Assembly (NCBI RefSeq): GCF_028553805.1 | Contig: NZ_CP067140.1 | Location: forward strand, 1,240,001-1,304,000 | Reading direction: 5' to 3' | DNA: 64,000 nucleotides | Origin: Paracoccus saliphilus | Lineage (GTDB): Bacteria; Pseudomonadota; Alphaproteobacteria; Rhodobacterales; Rhodobacteraceae | In this document: piece by piece, positions 16,692-26,203 of the stretch | Numbering within the stretch: position 1 is the first letter of the stretch | How the letters are laid out: the number at the start of each line of letters is the position of its first letter | Notes under the pieces: model-generated | Database searches by the model: none | What the model was told of the DNA's origin: nothing | What the model saw: only the letters and a program-made list of their open reading frames with translations | Made by a program: the position numbers and the translations under genes

Positions 16692-18413
16692 ATGAGCGTT
16701 TCTGACATGCCCGGACGGCGGCGGGGCAGCCGTGAAAACAGCCTGCGGACAGGCTCCGGACGTGCATGGTCCATCATGGCGGCGCTGATTGCCGCGCTGG
16801 TTCTGATGCCGGTTGCTGCGGTCGCCTGGATGGCGCTGAACCCGACCGAGAACATCTGGCCGCATCTGCTGAACTCGGTCCTGCCGCGTTACCTGTCTAA
16901 TACGGTGATCCTTGCGGTCGGAACCGGATTGCTGTCGGCCTGCATGGGGGCGGGGTCCGCATGGCTGGTCAGCATGTATGAGTTCCCCGGCCGCCGATGG
17001 CTGCAATGGCTGCTGCTGGCGCCATTGGCCGTGCCGGCCTATATCGGCGCCTATGCGCTGGCGGATTTCCTGGATTATTCCGGCCCGGTTCAGACCGCCA
17101 TGCGCGGCTGGTTCGGCTGGACAAATGCGGGTGATTACTGGTTTCCCCGCATACGCTCGATCGAGGCGGCGATCCTGGTCCTGTCGGCGGCGCTTTATCC
17201 CTATGTCTACCTGCTGACCCGGGCGGCCCTGCATGAGCAATCGGGCAGCGCCTACGAGGTTGCGCGCGCCCTTGGGGCTGGTCCTTGGGGGTTGTTTCGC
17301 CGTGTCGGCCTGCCGCTAGCCCGGCCTGCCATCGTCGCCGGTTCGGCCATCGCGATGATGGAGTCGGTCGCCGATTACGGTGTCGTCAGCTATTTCGGGG
17401 TGCAGACGCTGAATACCGGTATCTTCACCACATGGCTCGAACGCCGCAATGCCGGTGGCGCGGCGCAGATCGCCTGTGTCATCCTGCTGGTGGTCCTGGT
17501 CCTGGCGTTGTGGGAGCGTTTTGCACGCCGCAATGCCCGTTTCCATCAAAGCGCGCGCCAGCCCCGCCCGATCAGCCGCCAGTTGCTGAGGGGAGTGCCC
17601 GCCGGGGCCGCGACGGTCGCCTGCACGATTCCCTTCGCCCTGGGCTTCCTGCTGCCGGTCGGGGTGATCCTGAATTATGCGCTGGCCTATCCCGAGGGGT
17701 GGATAACGCCCGGGCTGGGGCTTGCCGTCTGGCACACGGTCAGCCTGGGCGGAATCGCGGCCTTCCTGACCGTGGGAATGGCCCTGACCATGGTTTACGG
17801 GGTGCGCCTGTCCGGGCGCAGCCTGCCCCGGTTGCTGCTGCCGGCGACCATGATCGGATATGCCGCGCCCGGTGCGGTGCTGGCAGTCGGCATCCTGATT
17901 CCCCTGGCGGCTTTGGATCATCGGGTCGCCGATGGCTGGCTGGCGTTGACCGGCACCGATCCGGGGCTGATCCTGACCGGCAGCGGGGCGGCGATCGTGC
18001 TTGCCTATATGGTGCGTTTCTTCGCCATCGGGCAGGGCGCCATTGACGGCGCTTTCACGCGGGTCGCGCCATCGCTGCCGATGGCGGCCCGGTCCCTGGG
18101 GCGCAGCAATACCGGAGTGTTACGCGATGTTTTCATGCCACTGATGCGCGGCTCGGTCGGCTCGGCGCTGCTGTTGATCTTTGTCGATAGCTGCAAGGAA
18201 CTGCCCGCCACATTGTTGCTACGCCCGTTCAGCTATGAGACCCTGGCGACCCGCGTGCATGAAAAGGCCAGCCTCGAAGACCTGGGTAATGCGGCTCCGG
18301 CCGCGCTTTTGGTCATGGCGGTCGGATTGCTTGCGGTGATCTTGCTGGCACATACCAACCCCGGCTTGCGTAAAGTCGCGCCACGCGCTATCGGAGTGTC
18401 GCAAGCGGGGTAG
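16692..18413 (+). CDS. ABC transporter permease, fused iron(III) type
   Basis: The 573-residue protein has two homologous permease halves with about twelve membrane helices. The first half carries the ABC loop around EVARALGAGPWGLFRRVGLP and the second around AARSLGRSNTGVLRDVFMP, both contact sites for an ATPase. The layout is that of FbpB/ThiP-like permeases for ferric iron or thiamine; iron is more common for this length. No binding protein or ATPase gene is next to it, so partners must lie elsewhere. The ATG at 16692 (MSVSDM) was taken because the upstream frame is poor; no strong ribosome site is visible. Confidence 0.8.
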   Translation: MSVSDMPGRRRGSRENSLRTGSGRAWSIMAALIAALVLMPVAAVAWMALNPTENIWPHLLNSVLPRYLSNTVILAVGTGLLSACMGAGSAWLVSMYEFPGRRWLQWLLLAPLAVPAYIGAYALADFLDYSGPVQTAMRGWFGWTNAGDYWFPRIRSIEAAILVLSAALYPYVYLLTRAALHEQSGSAYEVARALGAGPWGLFRRVGLPLARPAIVAGSAIAMMESVADYGVVSYFGVQTLNTGIFTTWLERRNAGGAAQIACVILLVVLVLALWERFARRNARFHQSARQPRPISRQLLRGVPAGAATVACTIPFALGFLLPVGVILNYALAYPEGWITPGLGLAVWHTVSLGGIAAFLTVGMALTMVYGVRLSGRSLPRLLLPATMIGYAAPGAVLAVGILIPLAALDHRVADGWLALTGTDPGLILTGSGAAIVLAYMVRFFAIGQGAIDGAFTRVAPSLPMAARSLGRSNTGVLRDVFMPLMRGSVGSALLLIFVDSCKELPATLLLRPFSYETLATRVHEKASLEDLGNAAPAALLVMAVGLLAVILLAHTNPGLRKVAPRAIGVSQAG

Positions 18414-18422
18414 TCCCGCAGG

Positions 18423-18498
18423 GCCGGTTTAGCTCAGTTGGTAGAGCAGCTGATTTGTAATCAGAAGGTCGCGGGTTCGACTCCTGCAACCGGCACCA
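18423..18498 (+). tRNA. tRNA-Thr (anticodon TGT)
   Basis: The acceptor stem GCCGGTT pairs with AACCGGC, followed by A and an encoded CCA. The D-arm AGCTCAGTTGGTAGAGC and T-arm GCGGGTTCGACTCCTGC are canonical, and the anticodon loop TTTGTAA reads TGT. It starts ten bases after the permease stop. Confidence 0.97.
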
Positions 18499-18744
18499 AT
18501 AAAACCATTGAACATCAAGAATTTACAGCTATTTCGCCTGGATGCGGTGACGGCGAGATGGCGACTGTCAAACTTGTGGCAGACATTATGGCGTCGTTTC
18601 GACAGGGTTCCCACTGGGGCGATGGTGGGGCCCTTGGGGATATTCGGATAGATGAATCTGTCGGGAGATGCTGCCCTAGGGGAGTGAGCTCTTATTACTT
18701 ATCGGGGCCTTGACGCGAGGCAGAGCTTGGAGGAAAGCAAAGCC

Positions 18745-19761
18745 ATGGGATTGCAGATCGATATTGCGGCCATCGTGGCCAATTGGAAAGCGCTGGCGGC
18801 AAAGGCGCCCACTGCGCGTGCGGCAGCGGTGGTCAAGGCGGACGGTTACGGGCTCGGCGCGGCGAAAGTCGTTCCCGCGCTTTACGAGGCCGGGGCGCGC
18901 GATTTCTTCGTTGCGCTGGCGAATGAGGGGCAGGCGATCCGAGCATCTCTTCCGGATGACGCAACTATCAATGTGTTGTCAGGACATATGGAGGGCGCGG
19001 ATCTGGAGGGACTCGTTCCGGTCATCAACAACCCCGAACAATTCTTCCGTGATCGCGCCATGCGCCCCGAAAAACCCTTCGCGATCCAGCTCGACAGCGG
19101 TATGAACCGGTTGGGGATGGAGGCGGCGGAATGGGCCGGTATCCGTGACGAGGCGCTGGCCGCCGGTCCCGCGTTCATCATGTCGCACCTGGCTTGCGCG
19201 GATGAACCGGAGCACCCGGCCAATGCCTTGCAACTCAAGGCTTTCCGGGAAATGACGGAAGGGGTGGGGGTGCCGCTCTCGCTGGCGGCGACAGGGGGAA
19301 TCCTGCTTGGCCCGGATTTCCATTTCGACATGGTGCGTCCCGGTGTCGGCCTTTACGGAGGCATGCCTTTCGCCGATGCGAAGCCGGTGGTGCGCCTGTC
19401 CCTGCCGGTGATCCAGACACGCGAGGTGCAGGCTGGCGAGATCGTGGGTTACGGGGCGACATGGACCGCCGATTCCCCGCGCCGGGTCGCCACGGTCGCG
19501 GCGGGCTATGCCGACGGAATCCTGCGGATGCTGTCCTCCAGCGGAGCCAGCCTTTATGCCGATGGAAAGGCCTGTCCAATCGTCGGCCGGGTCTCTATGG
19601 ATCTGGTCACTGCCGATGTGACGCATCTGGACGAGATTCCTGCCGAGCTGGAACTGATATGCCCCGAACAGCCTATCGATGCCGTGGCCGGATATGCGGG
19701 AACGATCGGCTATGAAATCCTCACATCCCTTCGGCATCGATACAAGCGGGCCTACCTGTGA
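18745..19761 (+). CDS. alr: Alanine racemase
   Basis: The product (338 residues) has the PLP-binding motif AVVKADGYGLG with the Schiff-base lysine at about residue 31, the DSGMNRLG stretch, and GYGATWTADSPRRVATVAAGYADG containing the second catalytic tyrosine region. It makes D-alanine for peptidoglycan. GGAGGAAA lies about 8 bases upstream of the ATG at 18745. The 246 bases between tRNA-Thr and this start hold nothing recognisable. The protein is slightly shorter than the usual 360-380 residues. Confidence 0.92.
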   Translation: MGLQIDIAAIVANWKALAAKAPTARAAAVVKADGYGLGAAKVVPALYEAGARDFFVALANEGQAIRASLPDDATINVLSGHMEGADLEGLVPVINNPEQFFRDRAMRPEKPFAIQLDSGMNRLGMEAAEWAGIRDEALAAGPAFIMSHLACADEPEHPANALQLKAFREMTEGVGVPLSLAATGGILLGPDFHFDMVRPGVGLYGGMPFADAKPVVRLSLPVIQTREVQAGEIVGYGATWTADSPRRVATVAAGYADGILRMLSSSGASLYADGKACPIVGRVSMDLVTADVTHLDEIPAELELICPEQPIDAVAGYAGTIGYEILTSLRHRYKRAYL

Positions 19762-19894
19762 CCTTGCTTCGGCATATTTTGCGCCGAATTGTCACATTCT
19801 TGTCGCAGGATTGCCGCAGAAAATGGCGTCATGACCTTGTGCGAATCCCATTGGATCGCCACCATAAGGACATAGTCTCAAGCAGGAGAGAAAT

Positions 19895-20971
19895 TTGGGC
19901 CTGACCCCAACGCCCCCCGTTGCCACATCGCCTAGCGAAACTCTGCTGGAATTTCCCGACAACCGGCTGCTGATCGATCTGTGCGGTGCCAATGACCGGC
20001 ATCTTGCCCGCATCGAAGAGGCATTGTCCGTCCATATCCTTCGCCGCGGCAACCAGCTTGCCGTCGTGGGCGAGGCCGAGGCGCAGACCGAGGCCGCACA
20101 ACTGCTGCAGGGTCTCTATGCCCGGCTGGAACAGGGGCGTCCGGTCGAAATGGCCGAGATCGATGCTGCCTTGCGCATGGGCGTGGACAGCACGACCGAG
20201 ACCACGACATCCGAACAGCTCGAGATGTTCGCCGCGGGGAATTACGAGTTGCGGACCCGCAAGAAATCGGTCGAGCCGCGCACTGAGGCGCAGAAAGCCT
20301 ATGTCCGCTCGCTGTTCGAGAACGAGTTGGCATTCGGCATCGGCCCGGCGGGCACCGGTAAGACCTATCTTGCGGTTGCCGTTGGTGTGACCATGCTGAT
20401 CGGCGGGCAGGTCGATCGCATCATCCTGTCGCGCCCCGCGGTGGAAGCGGGCGAACGCCTTGGTTTTCTGCCCGGCGACATGAAGGAGAAGGTCGATCCC
20501 TACATGCAGCCGCTCTACGATGCGCTCAACGATTTCCTGCCGAGCAAGCAGATGCAGAAACTGATGGAGGAAAAGCGGATCGAGATCGCGCCGCTGGCCT
20601 TCATGCGCGGGCGCACCCTGTCCAGCGCTTTCGTGGTTCTGGACGAGGCGCAGAATGCCTCGACCATGCAGATGAAGATGTTCCTGACGCGCTTGGGCGA
20701 GGGGTCGCGCATGGTCATCACGGGCGACCGTACTCAGATCGATCTGCCGCGTGGGGTGCAGTCGGGCCTGACCGATGCCGAGCGGATTCTTGACGGCGTC
20801 AAGGGGATCAGCTTCAGTTACTTCACCGCCAAGGATGTGGTCCGCCACCCGCTGGTTGCCCGCATCATCGAGGCTTATGACGTCGAGGATCAGGCGGCAT
20901 TGGCCCGTGGCGCAACCGGAGAGACCCGGGGCAGTTATGTTCCGCGCCGGGCAACACGAAACGATGCCTGA
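19895..20971 (+). CDS. phoH: PhoH-family ATPase
   Basis: The 358-residue protein has an N-terminal KH-like RNA-binding part (RGNQLAVVGEAEA) and a RecA-like ATPase core with Walker A GPAGTGKTYLA (about residues 149-158) and Walker B FVVLDEAQN. It is PhoH-like, thought to act with YbeY in RNA metabolism. A TTG start at 19895 with AGGAGAG about 5 bases upstream is used, since no ATG is suitably placed. It overlaps ybeY by 8 bases and heads the common phoH-ybeY-corC gene string. Confidence 0.9.
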   Translation: MGLTPTPPVATSPSETLLEFPDNRLLIDLCGANDRHLARIEEALSVHILRRGNQLAVVGEAEAQTEAAQLLQGLYARLEQGRPVEMAEIDAALRMGVDSTTETTTSEQLEMFAAGNYELRTRKKSVEPRTEAQKAYVRSLFENELAFGIGPAGTGKTYLAVAVGVTMLIGGQVDRIILSRPAVEAGERLGFLPGDMKEKVDPYMQPLYDALNDFLPSKQMQKLMEEKRIEIAPLAFMRGRTLSSAFVVLDEAQNASTMQMKMFLTRLGEGSRMVITGDRTQIDLPRGVQSGLTDAERILDGVKGISFSYFTAKDVVRHPLVARIIEAYDVEDQAALARGATGETRGSYVPRRATRNDA

Positions 20972-21461
20972 CGAGATATCCACCGACAGCGTTATCGAAG
21001 ACGACCGATGGGAGGAGGCCGGGCTTGAGAGCCTGGCCGAGCGCGCCGTCACTGCCGCGCTGGAATGGCACGGCATCGGCGGCGAGGTGGTGGTGCTGGG
21101 TTGCGACGATGCCCGGATCGCGGCGCTGAACGCCGATTTTCGGGGCAAACCGCGCGCGACCAACGTGCTGTCATGGCCCGCGGTTGAACATATTTCACGT
21201 GATCCAGGCGCCCGCCCTCTGCTTCCCGAGGTCGAGGAATTGGGTGACATCGCCATCGCTTTCGATACTTGCGAGGCCGAGGCGCTGGCGCAGGGCAAGC
21301 CTTTCTCGGATCACGTCACCCATCTGCTGATCCATGCTGTCCTGCATTTGCTGGGCTATGATCACGAAAACGATCTCGATGCCGAAACCATGGAGGCGGC
21401 CGAGCGTTCTATCTTGCAAATCCTCCAGATCCCCGACCCATATCAAGAGAAAGTGTCATGA
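20964..21461 (+). CDS. ybeY: Endoribonuclease YbeY
   Basis: The 165-residue product carries the metal-binding signature HAVLHLLGYDH (three histidines, spacing H-x3-H-x5-H) and the upstream NADFRGKPRATNVLSWP, both diagnostic of YbeY. It takes part in 16S rRNA 3' maturation and ribosome quality control. The start overlaps the end of phoH by 8 bases, and its stop overlaps the corC start (ATGA), so translation is probably coupled across the three genes. Confidence 0.95.
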   Translation: MPDEISTDSVIEDDRWEEAGLESLAERAVTAALEWHGIGGEVVVLGCDDARIAALNADFRGKPRATNVLSWPAVEHISRDPGARPLLPEVEELGDIAIAFDTCEAEALAQGKPFSDHVTHLLIHAVLHLLGYDHENDLDAETMEAAERSILQILQIPDPYQEKVS

Positions 21462-22405
21462 ATTCCGAGTCTCGATTATCCGCCCCTCATCTCGGCGACG
21501 AACCCGCTACGGCGGCTGACGGCGTAGGAGGTGAGGGTCGTGACCTGCCGGCCTCACGCGGTTTCTTCGGCCGTGTTTTCGAGGCATTGACCGGACATGA
21601 CGAGGATTCCGAAAGCGTCGTGGAAGAGGACCGGCCCACGGCCCATCCCGCACCGGGCATGGTCAATCTGCGTCGGATGCGGGTCGATGATGTGGCCATT
21701 CCCAAGGTCGAGATCGTCGCCGCGCCGCTGACGGTATCGCTGGATGACCTGGTCGAGATGTTTCGCGAACACGGCTTTTCGCGCATCCCGGTCTTTCGCG
21801 GCACCCTGGACAGTCCGCTTGGCCTCATCCATCTGAAGGACCTGGCGCTCAAGCATGGTTTCGGCAAGGGCGGCAAATTCACCTTGCGTCCGATGCTGCG
21901 TCCTCTGCTTTATGTTCCACCCTCGATGCCCATCGGTGTGCTGTTGCAGCAGATGCGGCAGAAGCGAACCCATATGGCTCTGGTCATCGATGAATATGGT
22001 GGCGTGGATGGGCTGGTCACGATCGAGGACCTGATCGAACAGGTGATCGGCCAGATCGAGGACGAGCATGACGAGGAAGAGGGCGATCTGTGGAACTCGG
22101 AAAAGCCCGGCCAATGGCTGATGCAGGCGCGCGCGCCCCTGAACGAGGTCGAGGCGGAAACCGGCCTGCGCCTGTTGGAAGAAGACGAGGACGAGGATAT
22201 CGACACGCTTGGAGGCCTGATCTTCATGCTGGCCGGCCGCGTGCCTTTGCGCGGTGAGGTGATTACACATGACTCGGGGGCCGAATTCGAGATCGTCGAG
22301 GCCGATCCGCGCCGCATCAAGCGCATCCGACTGCGGCTGCCGGGGGTCGTCGCGTCATCGGCAGCGAGCAGGACGGACGGAAATCCTGCGGGGCCGGTCG
22401 AGTAG
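21458..22405 (+). CDS. corC: CorC/HlyC-type CBS-domain protein
   Basis: The product (315 residues) has two CBS domains (about residues 75-195, including the IPVFRGTLDSPLG and VIDEYGGVDGLVTIEDL stretches) and a C-terminal CorC_HlyC domain with LGGLIFMLAGRVPLRGE. It lacks the membrane DUF21 part of longer relatives, as in E. coli CorC, implicated in magnesium/cobalt efflux. In most related genomes lnt (apolipoprotein N-acyltransferase) follows this gene; here it is replaced by phage and IS debris. Confidence 0.88.
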   Translation: MNSESRLSAPHLGDEPATAADGVGGEGRDLPASRGFFGRVFEALTGHDEDSESVVEEDRPTAHPAPGMVNLRRMRVDDVAIPKVEIVAAPLTVSLDDLVEMFREHGFSRIPVFRGTLDSPLGLIHLKDLALKHGFGKGGKFTLRPMLRPLLYVPPSMPIGVLLQQMRQKRTHMALVIDEYGGVDGLVTIEDLIEQVIGQIEDEHDEEEGDLWNSEKPGQWLMQARAPLNEVEAETGLRLLEEDEDEDIDTLGGLIFMLAGRVPLRGEVITHDSGAEFEIVEADPRRIKRIRLRLPGVVASSAASRTDGNPAGPVE

Positions 22406-22546
22406 AAGCTACGATTTCCGCTTCCGGTGCTGGCGCGATCGGTTCCGGGCGCGGGAGCGAGGTTTCGCATATCTCGTGATCGGGGTCATCCTCGTGGCAA
22501 ATCGCCGGATATGGACATCTCCGCTCGGCATTGACGATGGGTTGCG

Positions 22547-22857
22547 ATGGCTCTGCGCTGGATTGGCAATCAGGATGTGGTTGTCGATATCAACTCTCCC
22601 GGTGGTGATTTCTTCGAGGGCCTGATGATCTACCACCTGCTGCGAGAGCATGAGGGCAAGGTTCGCGTTCTGGGGCTTGAGGCTTCTGCAGCCTCCATCA
22701 TTGCAATAGCCGGGATGAGGTCGAGGTCGCGAAAAGCAGCTTCCCGATGATCCACAATGTCTGGACCGTCGCGATGGGAGACCGGAACGCAATGGCCTCC
22801 ATGTTGGAAGAACTGGAAGTTATGGACGAGGTTTTGGCGGAAATCTACACGGCCGCA
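22547..22857 (+). pseudogene. Phage ClpP-like head maturation protease, frameshifted and truncated
   Basis: Two frames together give a ClpP-like prohead protease: the first holds VVVDINSPGGDFFEGLMIY and LEASAASIIAIAG (with the serine of the catalytic SA-A type region), the second holds MIHNVWTVAMGDRNAM with the catalytic-type histidine. The frames join if one G is missing in the GGG at about 22712-22715, which would restore AGDEVEVAKSSFPMIHN. The 3' end breaks off after EIYTA into transposase-like sequence. It is a relic of a Caudoviricetes-type capsid module. Confidence 0.8.
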
Positions 22858-23040
22858 CCGCTGTTCTCACCACTGAAGGGAAGCGCGGGAGAAGCGCTCT
22901 TCGCCGTGCTTTGCGCCTGCGGATACAACATCCGGAAGCTCCTCGCCCACCTCAGAGCCCTTTGGCTCCTCATCCTTCTGATCGTCAGCTACGCCCAACC
23001 AATCGGCCCGTGCCGTAATCCCGTCGGCTGTGCAGCCTAA
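22858..23040 (+). mobile_element. Transposase C-terminal remnant (IS5-like)
   Basis: From about 22864 the frame reads LKGSAGEALFAVLCACGYNIRKLLAHLRAL and ends at 23040. This resembles the C-terminus of IS5-superfamily DDE transposases (the ...NAVLCACGYNIRKLL type). There is no upstream catalytic part, so it is a scrap. It is fused in frame to the broken protease, marking an insertion or deletion junction near 22857. Family assignment is tentative. Confidence 0.5.
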
Positions 23041-23097
23041 ACGTTTTGTTCAGGATCGACTAATTAACGGAGAGTTGGACTCGTCATTGGTTTGATA

Positions 23098-23229
23098 TTA
23101 TGCGGCGAGCTTGCGGTGGTGCAAACGCCGCTGTTCGATGGTCTTTCGCTTTATCCTTTCGCGTTGTTTGATGACGGTGTCGGCCCTGCCGAAGTAGGCG
23201 TCGGCTGGTGTCAAGTTACTCAGGCTGTG
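23098..23229 (-). mobile_element. IS3-family transposase C-terminal remnant
   Basis: Read on the minus strand, the frame ends LTPADAYFGRADTVIKQRE and RRLHHRKLAA before a stop at 23098. This is the characteristic tail of IS3/IS481-type integrase-fold transposases. Upstream similarity is lost at about 23230, so only some 40 residues survive. It is part of the debris field between corC and xdhC. Confidence 0.75.
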
Positions 23230-23325
23230 AATAGGCGACCCCATCTAGGTATCCAACGACTTATGACGCCTATTAGCGTCGAGACCCCACGCCTGTTCAT
23301 ATCTTAATCGAGAGGCTTCCTGCAT

Positions 23326-23544
23326 TTAACCTTACCGCCTCCCGGAAGCAAATCGGAAGCAGTTGAAAGGAAGCTACAGCGCAAAATCGGCGAAAATTAC
23401 AAGGGCGTGAAGGTGTCGCCGGAGAATCTTGCCGAGAAGATCGTCGAATTCTTTCCGCGCGACGCAGGTGATATCGTCACCGTACGCGTGTCACCGATAG
23501 CTGAAGGTCTGATCGGCCTACCTTTCTTATGTGGCTCAGCGTAG
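23326..23544 (+). other. Orphan open-frame fragment without start
   Basis: A frame of about 72 codons without an ATG or good start reads SEAVERKLQRKIGENYKGVK, then VSPENLAEKIVEFFPRDAGD and ends at a TAG at 23542. Its composition is protein-like (charged, amphipathic), so it is probably the tail of a broken mobile-element gene. I do not recognise the family. It abuts the 3' end of xdhC. Confidence 0.35.
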
Positions 23545-23546
23545 GT

Positions 23547-24479
23547 TCATACGCTGTTTCGCTTCCACAGGTCGAATTTCGAAATCACCTCGGCAAGCAC
23601 CGAGACAGCGATTGATCGCGCGACGCGGGCGGGTCCGAATATGCCGATAGGGGCATGGATGCGGGCGATCTGGCCGGATGAAATCCCCTCGTTCTCAAGG
23701 AGTTCTATACGCTTTGCATGAGTTCGGCGGCTGCCGAGGCAACCTATGTAGAATGCATCCGTGTCCAGGGCGGCTTTAAGCATGAGTAGTTCAGTATCTA
23801 CGTCGTGGTGCAAAAGGACAACGGCCGTTTCCCGATCGGTGGTTGCATCTATCCTGCCATTATCAGCCTGCAAGACGCGAAATCCAGCAGCTGAGGCCAT
23901 CGCGGCGAGCGCGATGCTTTCGACCCCCCGGCCCGATATCAGGAACTGGGGTTCGGGCCGCTGCACGGAGACAAAGACGTCACCGTCCCAGCCCGTTGAC
24001 GCATCTCCCTCGTGAACGGAGAGAACCTGCCGGTCTGGATTGTAGATCAGGCTCGCGGTCTTGCGATCGGCGATTGCTGTCAGTATCGCGTCGATGGGGG
24101 CTGTTTCCCTGAGAACATGGATGTTCAGGCGAAGTCCTCCACCACAGGGTAGCACGATGTCGAAATAGGGCGATCCTTTTCCGAATTGGCATTCGCGGTC
24201 CGCGCCTTCGGAGATCGCCATGATTGCCTCCCGCGCGACCGCAGTTTCAATGCAGCCGCCCGATACGAAGCCGCAATAACGGCCATCTTCGCTGACCCCC
24301 ATATGCGTGCCCAATGCCCGGGCACCGCCGTCGATGATTTCCACAAGCGTGACCAATGCACAGCGTCGACCGCTTTTCATTTCGGTCTGGAGAAACCCGA
24401 AGATCTCTTCGGGCCGGTCCGTCGGGAATGCGGCTCGCAGTTCTGGTTGAAATCGCGAAGAAGAAAAATCAAGCGTCAT
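23547..24479 (-). CDS. xdhC: XdhC-family molybdenum cofactor insertion protein
   Basis: The 310-residue product has the XdhC/CoxI N-terminal domain (ALVTLVEIIDGGARALGTHM, then GRYCGFVSGGCIE with conserved cysteine) and a C-terminal Rossmann domain ending IGCLGSRRTHAKR and IHAPIGIFGPARV. XdhC binds Moco, promotes its sulfuration and hands it to xanthine dehydrogenase-family enzymes. It belongs with the three-subunit hydroxylase at 26335-30117, though it is on the opposite strand together with a serine hydrolase and TetR gene. Confidence 0.9.
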   Translation of the reverse strand: MTLDFSSSRFQPELRAAFPTDRPEEIFGFLQTEMKSGRRCALVTLVEIIDGGARALGTHMGVSEDGRYCGFVSGGCIETAVAREAIMAISEGADRECQFGKGSPYFDIVLPCGGGLRLNIHVLRETAPIDAILTAIADRKTASLIYNPDRQVLSVHEGDASTGWDGDVFVSVQRPEPQFLISGRGVESIALAAMASAAGFRVLQADNGRIDATTDRETAVVLLHHDVDTELLMLKAALDTDAFYIGCLGSRRTHAKRIELLENEGISSGQIARIHAPIGIFGPARVARSIAVSVLAEVISKFDLWKRNSV

Positions 24480-24481
24480 GC

Positions 24482-25477
24482 TCAGGCAGCCTCTGCGAAG
24501 GTGAGAATCGGGTTGTCGAGCAGGTCGATCAGATCTCCGAAATAACCGCCTGAACGAGCCGGACGATTGGGGTCCGAGGTAATGGCAACGGCGAGGCCGA
24601 GATCACGGTGAGCCGCGATGACCTGGCCGCCATATCCCCGTGCCAATGCATAGCCGGAGCGGGTCAGGAACCAGCCATAGCCGTAACCCATGCCCGAATA
24701 GGGCGAGCGGCCCCGGCTTATGGTCGACGCCCTGATCCAATCGCTCGGTACGATCCGGGTTCCCCTGAAAGTACCATCATCACGCATCAGTAAAGCGAGC
24801 GAAAGCATGGCGCGCGGTGTGAGCGCCATTTCATTGCCCCCCAGGTAATATCCCTGAGGATCGCGCACCCATGGCGGTATCTCGAAGCCCATGTGGTCGC
24901 CCAGACGCTGCCTTGCCAGCGAAAGCAGGCTCTGTCCGGAGGCCTCCGTCATCGCGGCCCCGAGGATATGGGTGCTCCCTGTCGAATAGATCATGCGACT
25001 GCCCGGCTCGGCGATCATTGGTCGTCGTAACGCGTCTGCAACCCAGTTGCCGGAGGCGATCCAGCCCCCATATCGGCTGCCGGATGTACCTTCCAGCCCG
25101 GCCTGAAGTGTAACCAGATTTTCTATCGTGATATCGGCTGCACCCTCGGTCGCATCTTCGGGAAGGAGGGCAGGGGCGACGTCAGCAAGACGGGCAGTGT
25201 GCGATGAAATCTCGCCTCGCGCGATGCATGTGCCCAGTAGTAGTGCGACGATACTCTTCGAGCAAGATTTGATATTCGCCAGTTCGTCCAGCCCCGGTCC
25301 CCGGGCAGCGCGCGCATAAACGAGATCGTCACCACGCTGGACCTGTATCGAGTGCAGTTGCTCCAGCCGCTCGAAGGCGCTGTCCAGAACCGATGCGTTC
25401 TGGCTTTGGGCCGGACGTGCAAATGGTGCGGCGACGCTCATGGTGGCAAGTGCGGTGAAGCTGCGGCGGGTGAGCAT
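24482..25477 (-). CDS. Serine hydrolase, class C beta-lactamase fold
   Basis: The 331-residue product starts with MLTRRSFTALATMSVAAPFA, a twin-arginine-like signal peptide (RRSF), so it is predicted to be exported folded. The catalytic SxxK motif is SCSK at about residue 96, and MIYSTGSTHILG holds the YxT/YSN-type region. Relatives include 6-aminohexanoate-dimer hydrolase-like and esterase-type enzymes. It ends 2 bases before the xdhC start, so it is probably co-transcribed and may act on the substrate of the molybdenum enzyme (inference). Confidence 0.8.
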   Translation of the reverse strand: MLTRRSFTALATMSVAAPFARPAQSQNASVLDSAFERLEQLHSIQVQRGDDLVYARAARGPGLDELANIKSCSKSIVALLLGTCIARGEISSHTARLADVAPALLPEDATEGAADITIENLVTLQAGLEGTSGSRYGGWIASGNWVADALRRPMIAEPGSRMIYSTGSTHILGAAMTEASGQSLLSLARQRLGDHMGFEIPPWVRDPQGYYLGGNEMALTPRAMLSLALLMRDDGTFRGTRIVPSDWIRASTISRGRSPYSGMGYGYGWFLTRSGYALARGYGGQVIAAHRDLGLAVAITSDPNRPARSGGYFGDLIDLLDNPILTFAEAA

Positions 25478-25614
25478 GGGTTCCGGATTTATGCTTGGGC
25501 GAAATCTCAAGGCAAGAAGATAGCTATGCCGCGCACCCAATCCAAGACGTTGACCATGATTCGCGTGCTTGAACTTTTTGGACTGCGGTCCCGATGTGCC
25601 TGAACGCCGCAATC

Positions 25615-26196
25615 TTACCGCTTAAGTCCCTCCACGAAAATGTCGAGCAGATGCAGGACTTGCGCGCGCCAGCCGGGGCCGGGTTCGCGAGCGTAACACA
25701 GGGCATAAACGACTTGCAGCAATTCTTCGGCGGTCACGTCCTCGCGGGCATGGCCGACATCTGCCGCTTTATGCAGCATACGGTTTATTGCAGTGGAAAT
25801 GCGCTCGGAAAGTTCACTATAGGTCTGCTTGGACTCCTCTGCCATCACCATTGAAAGCGCTCCAAGCATACCGCGCTTGGTTTCGACCAAAGCAACATAA
25901 TCGTGCAGCCAGCCGCGCAGTGCGGCCACCGGCTCGGGCTCGTCCGCCAGTCCCTCGACCGTCTCGACAAGCAATTCCAACTCCTTGCGGAACACTGCAT
26001 GGAACAGCTCTTCGCGGCTTGGAAAATGCCGGTAGAGCGTCCCGATGCCCACACCGGCTTGCCGTGCCACTGCCTCCAGACTAGCCTCCGGACCGCCATT
26101 GCCAAGCACATCCTTTGCTGCCTCGATCAGGCGGTCACGGTTTCTCAATGCGTCCGAGCGCGGTTTGCGTTTGCGGTTTTCCACCGAAGTATTCAC
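25615..26196 (-). CDS. TetR/AcrR-family repressor
   Basis: The product (193 residues) has an N-terminal helix-turn-helix of TetR type (LEAVARQAGVGIGTLYRHFP) and a C-terminal ligand domain with a helix rich in SMVMAEESKQTYSEL. It is divergent from the molybdenum hydroxylase operon and probably represses it. No ATG exists near the N-terminus; GTG at 26196 is the best start though the frame is open upstream into the promoter region. The dyad CGGAGG-N3-CCTCCG between the two genes is the likely operator. Confidence 0.85.
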   Translation of the reverse strand: MNTSVENRKRKPRSDALRNRDRLIEAAKDVLGNGGPEASLEAVARQAGVGIGTLYRHFPSREELFHAVFRKELELLVETVEGLADEPEPVAALRGWLHDYVALVETKRGMLGALSMVMAEESKQTYSELSERISTAINRMLHKAADVGHAREDVTAEELLQVVYALCYAREPGPGWRAQVLHLLDIFVEGLKR

Positions 26197-26203
26197 CTTC
26201 TTC

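Noticed and set aside
18438..18713. 91-codon frame starting inside tRNA-Thr
   Set aside because: It begins within the tRNA and has no protein-like features.
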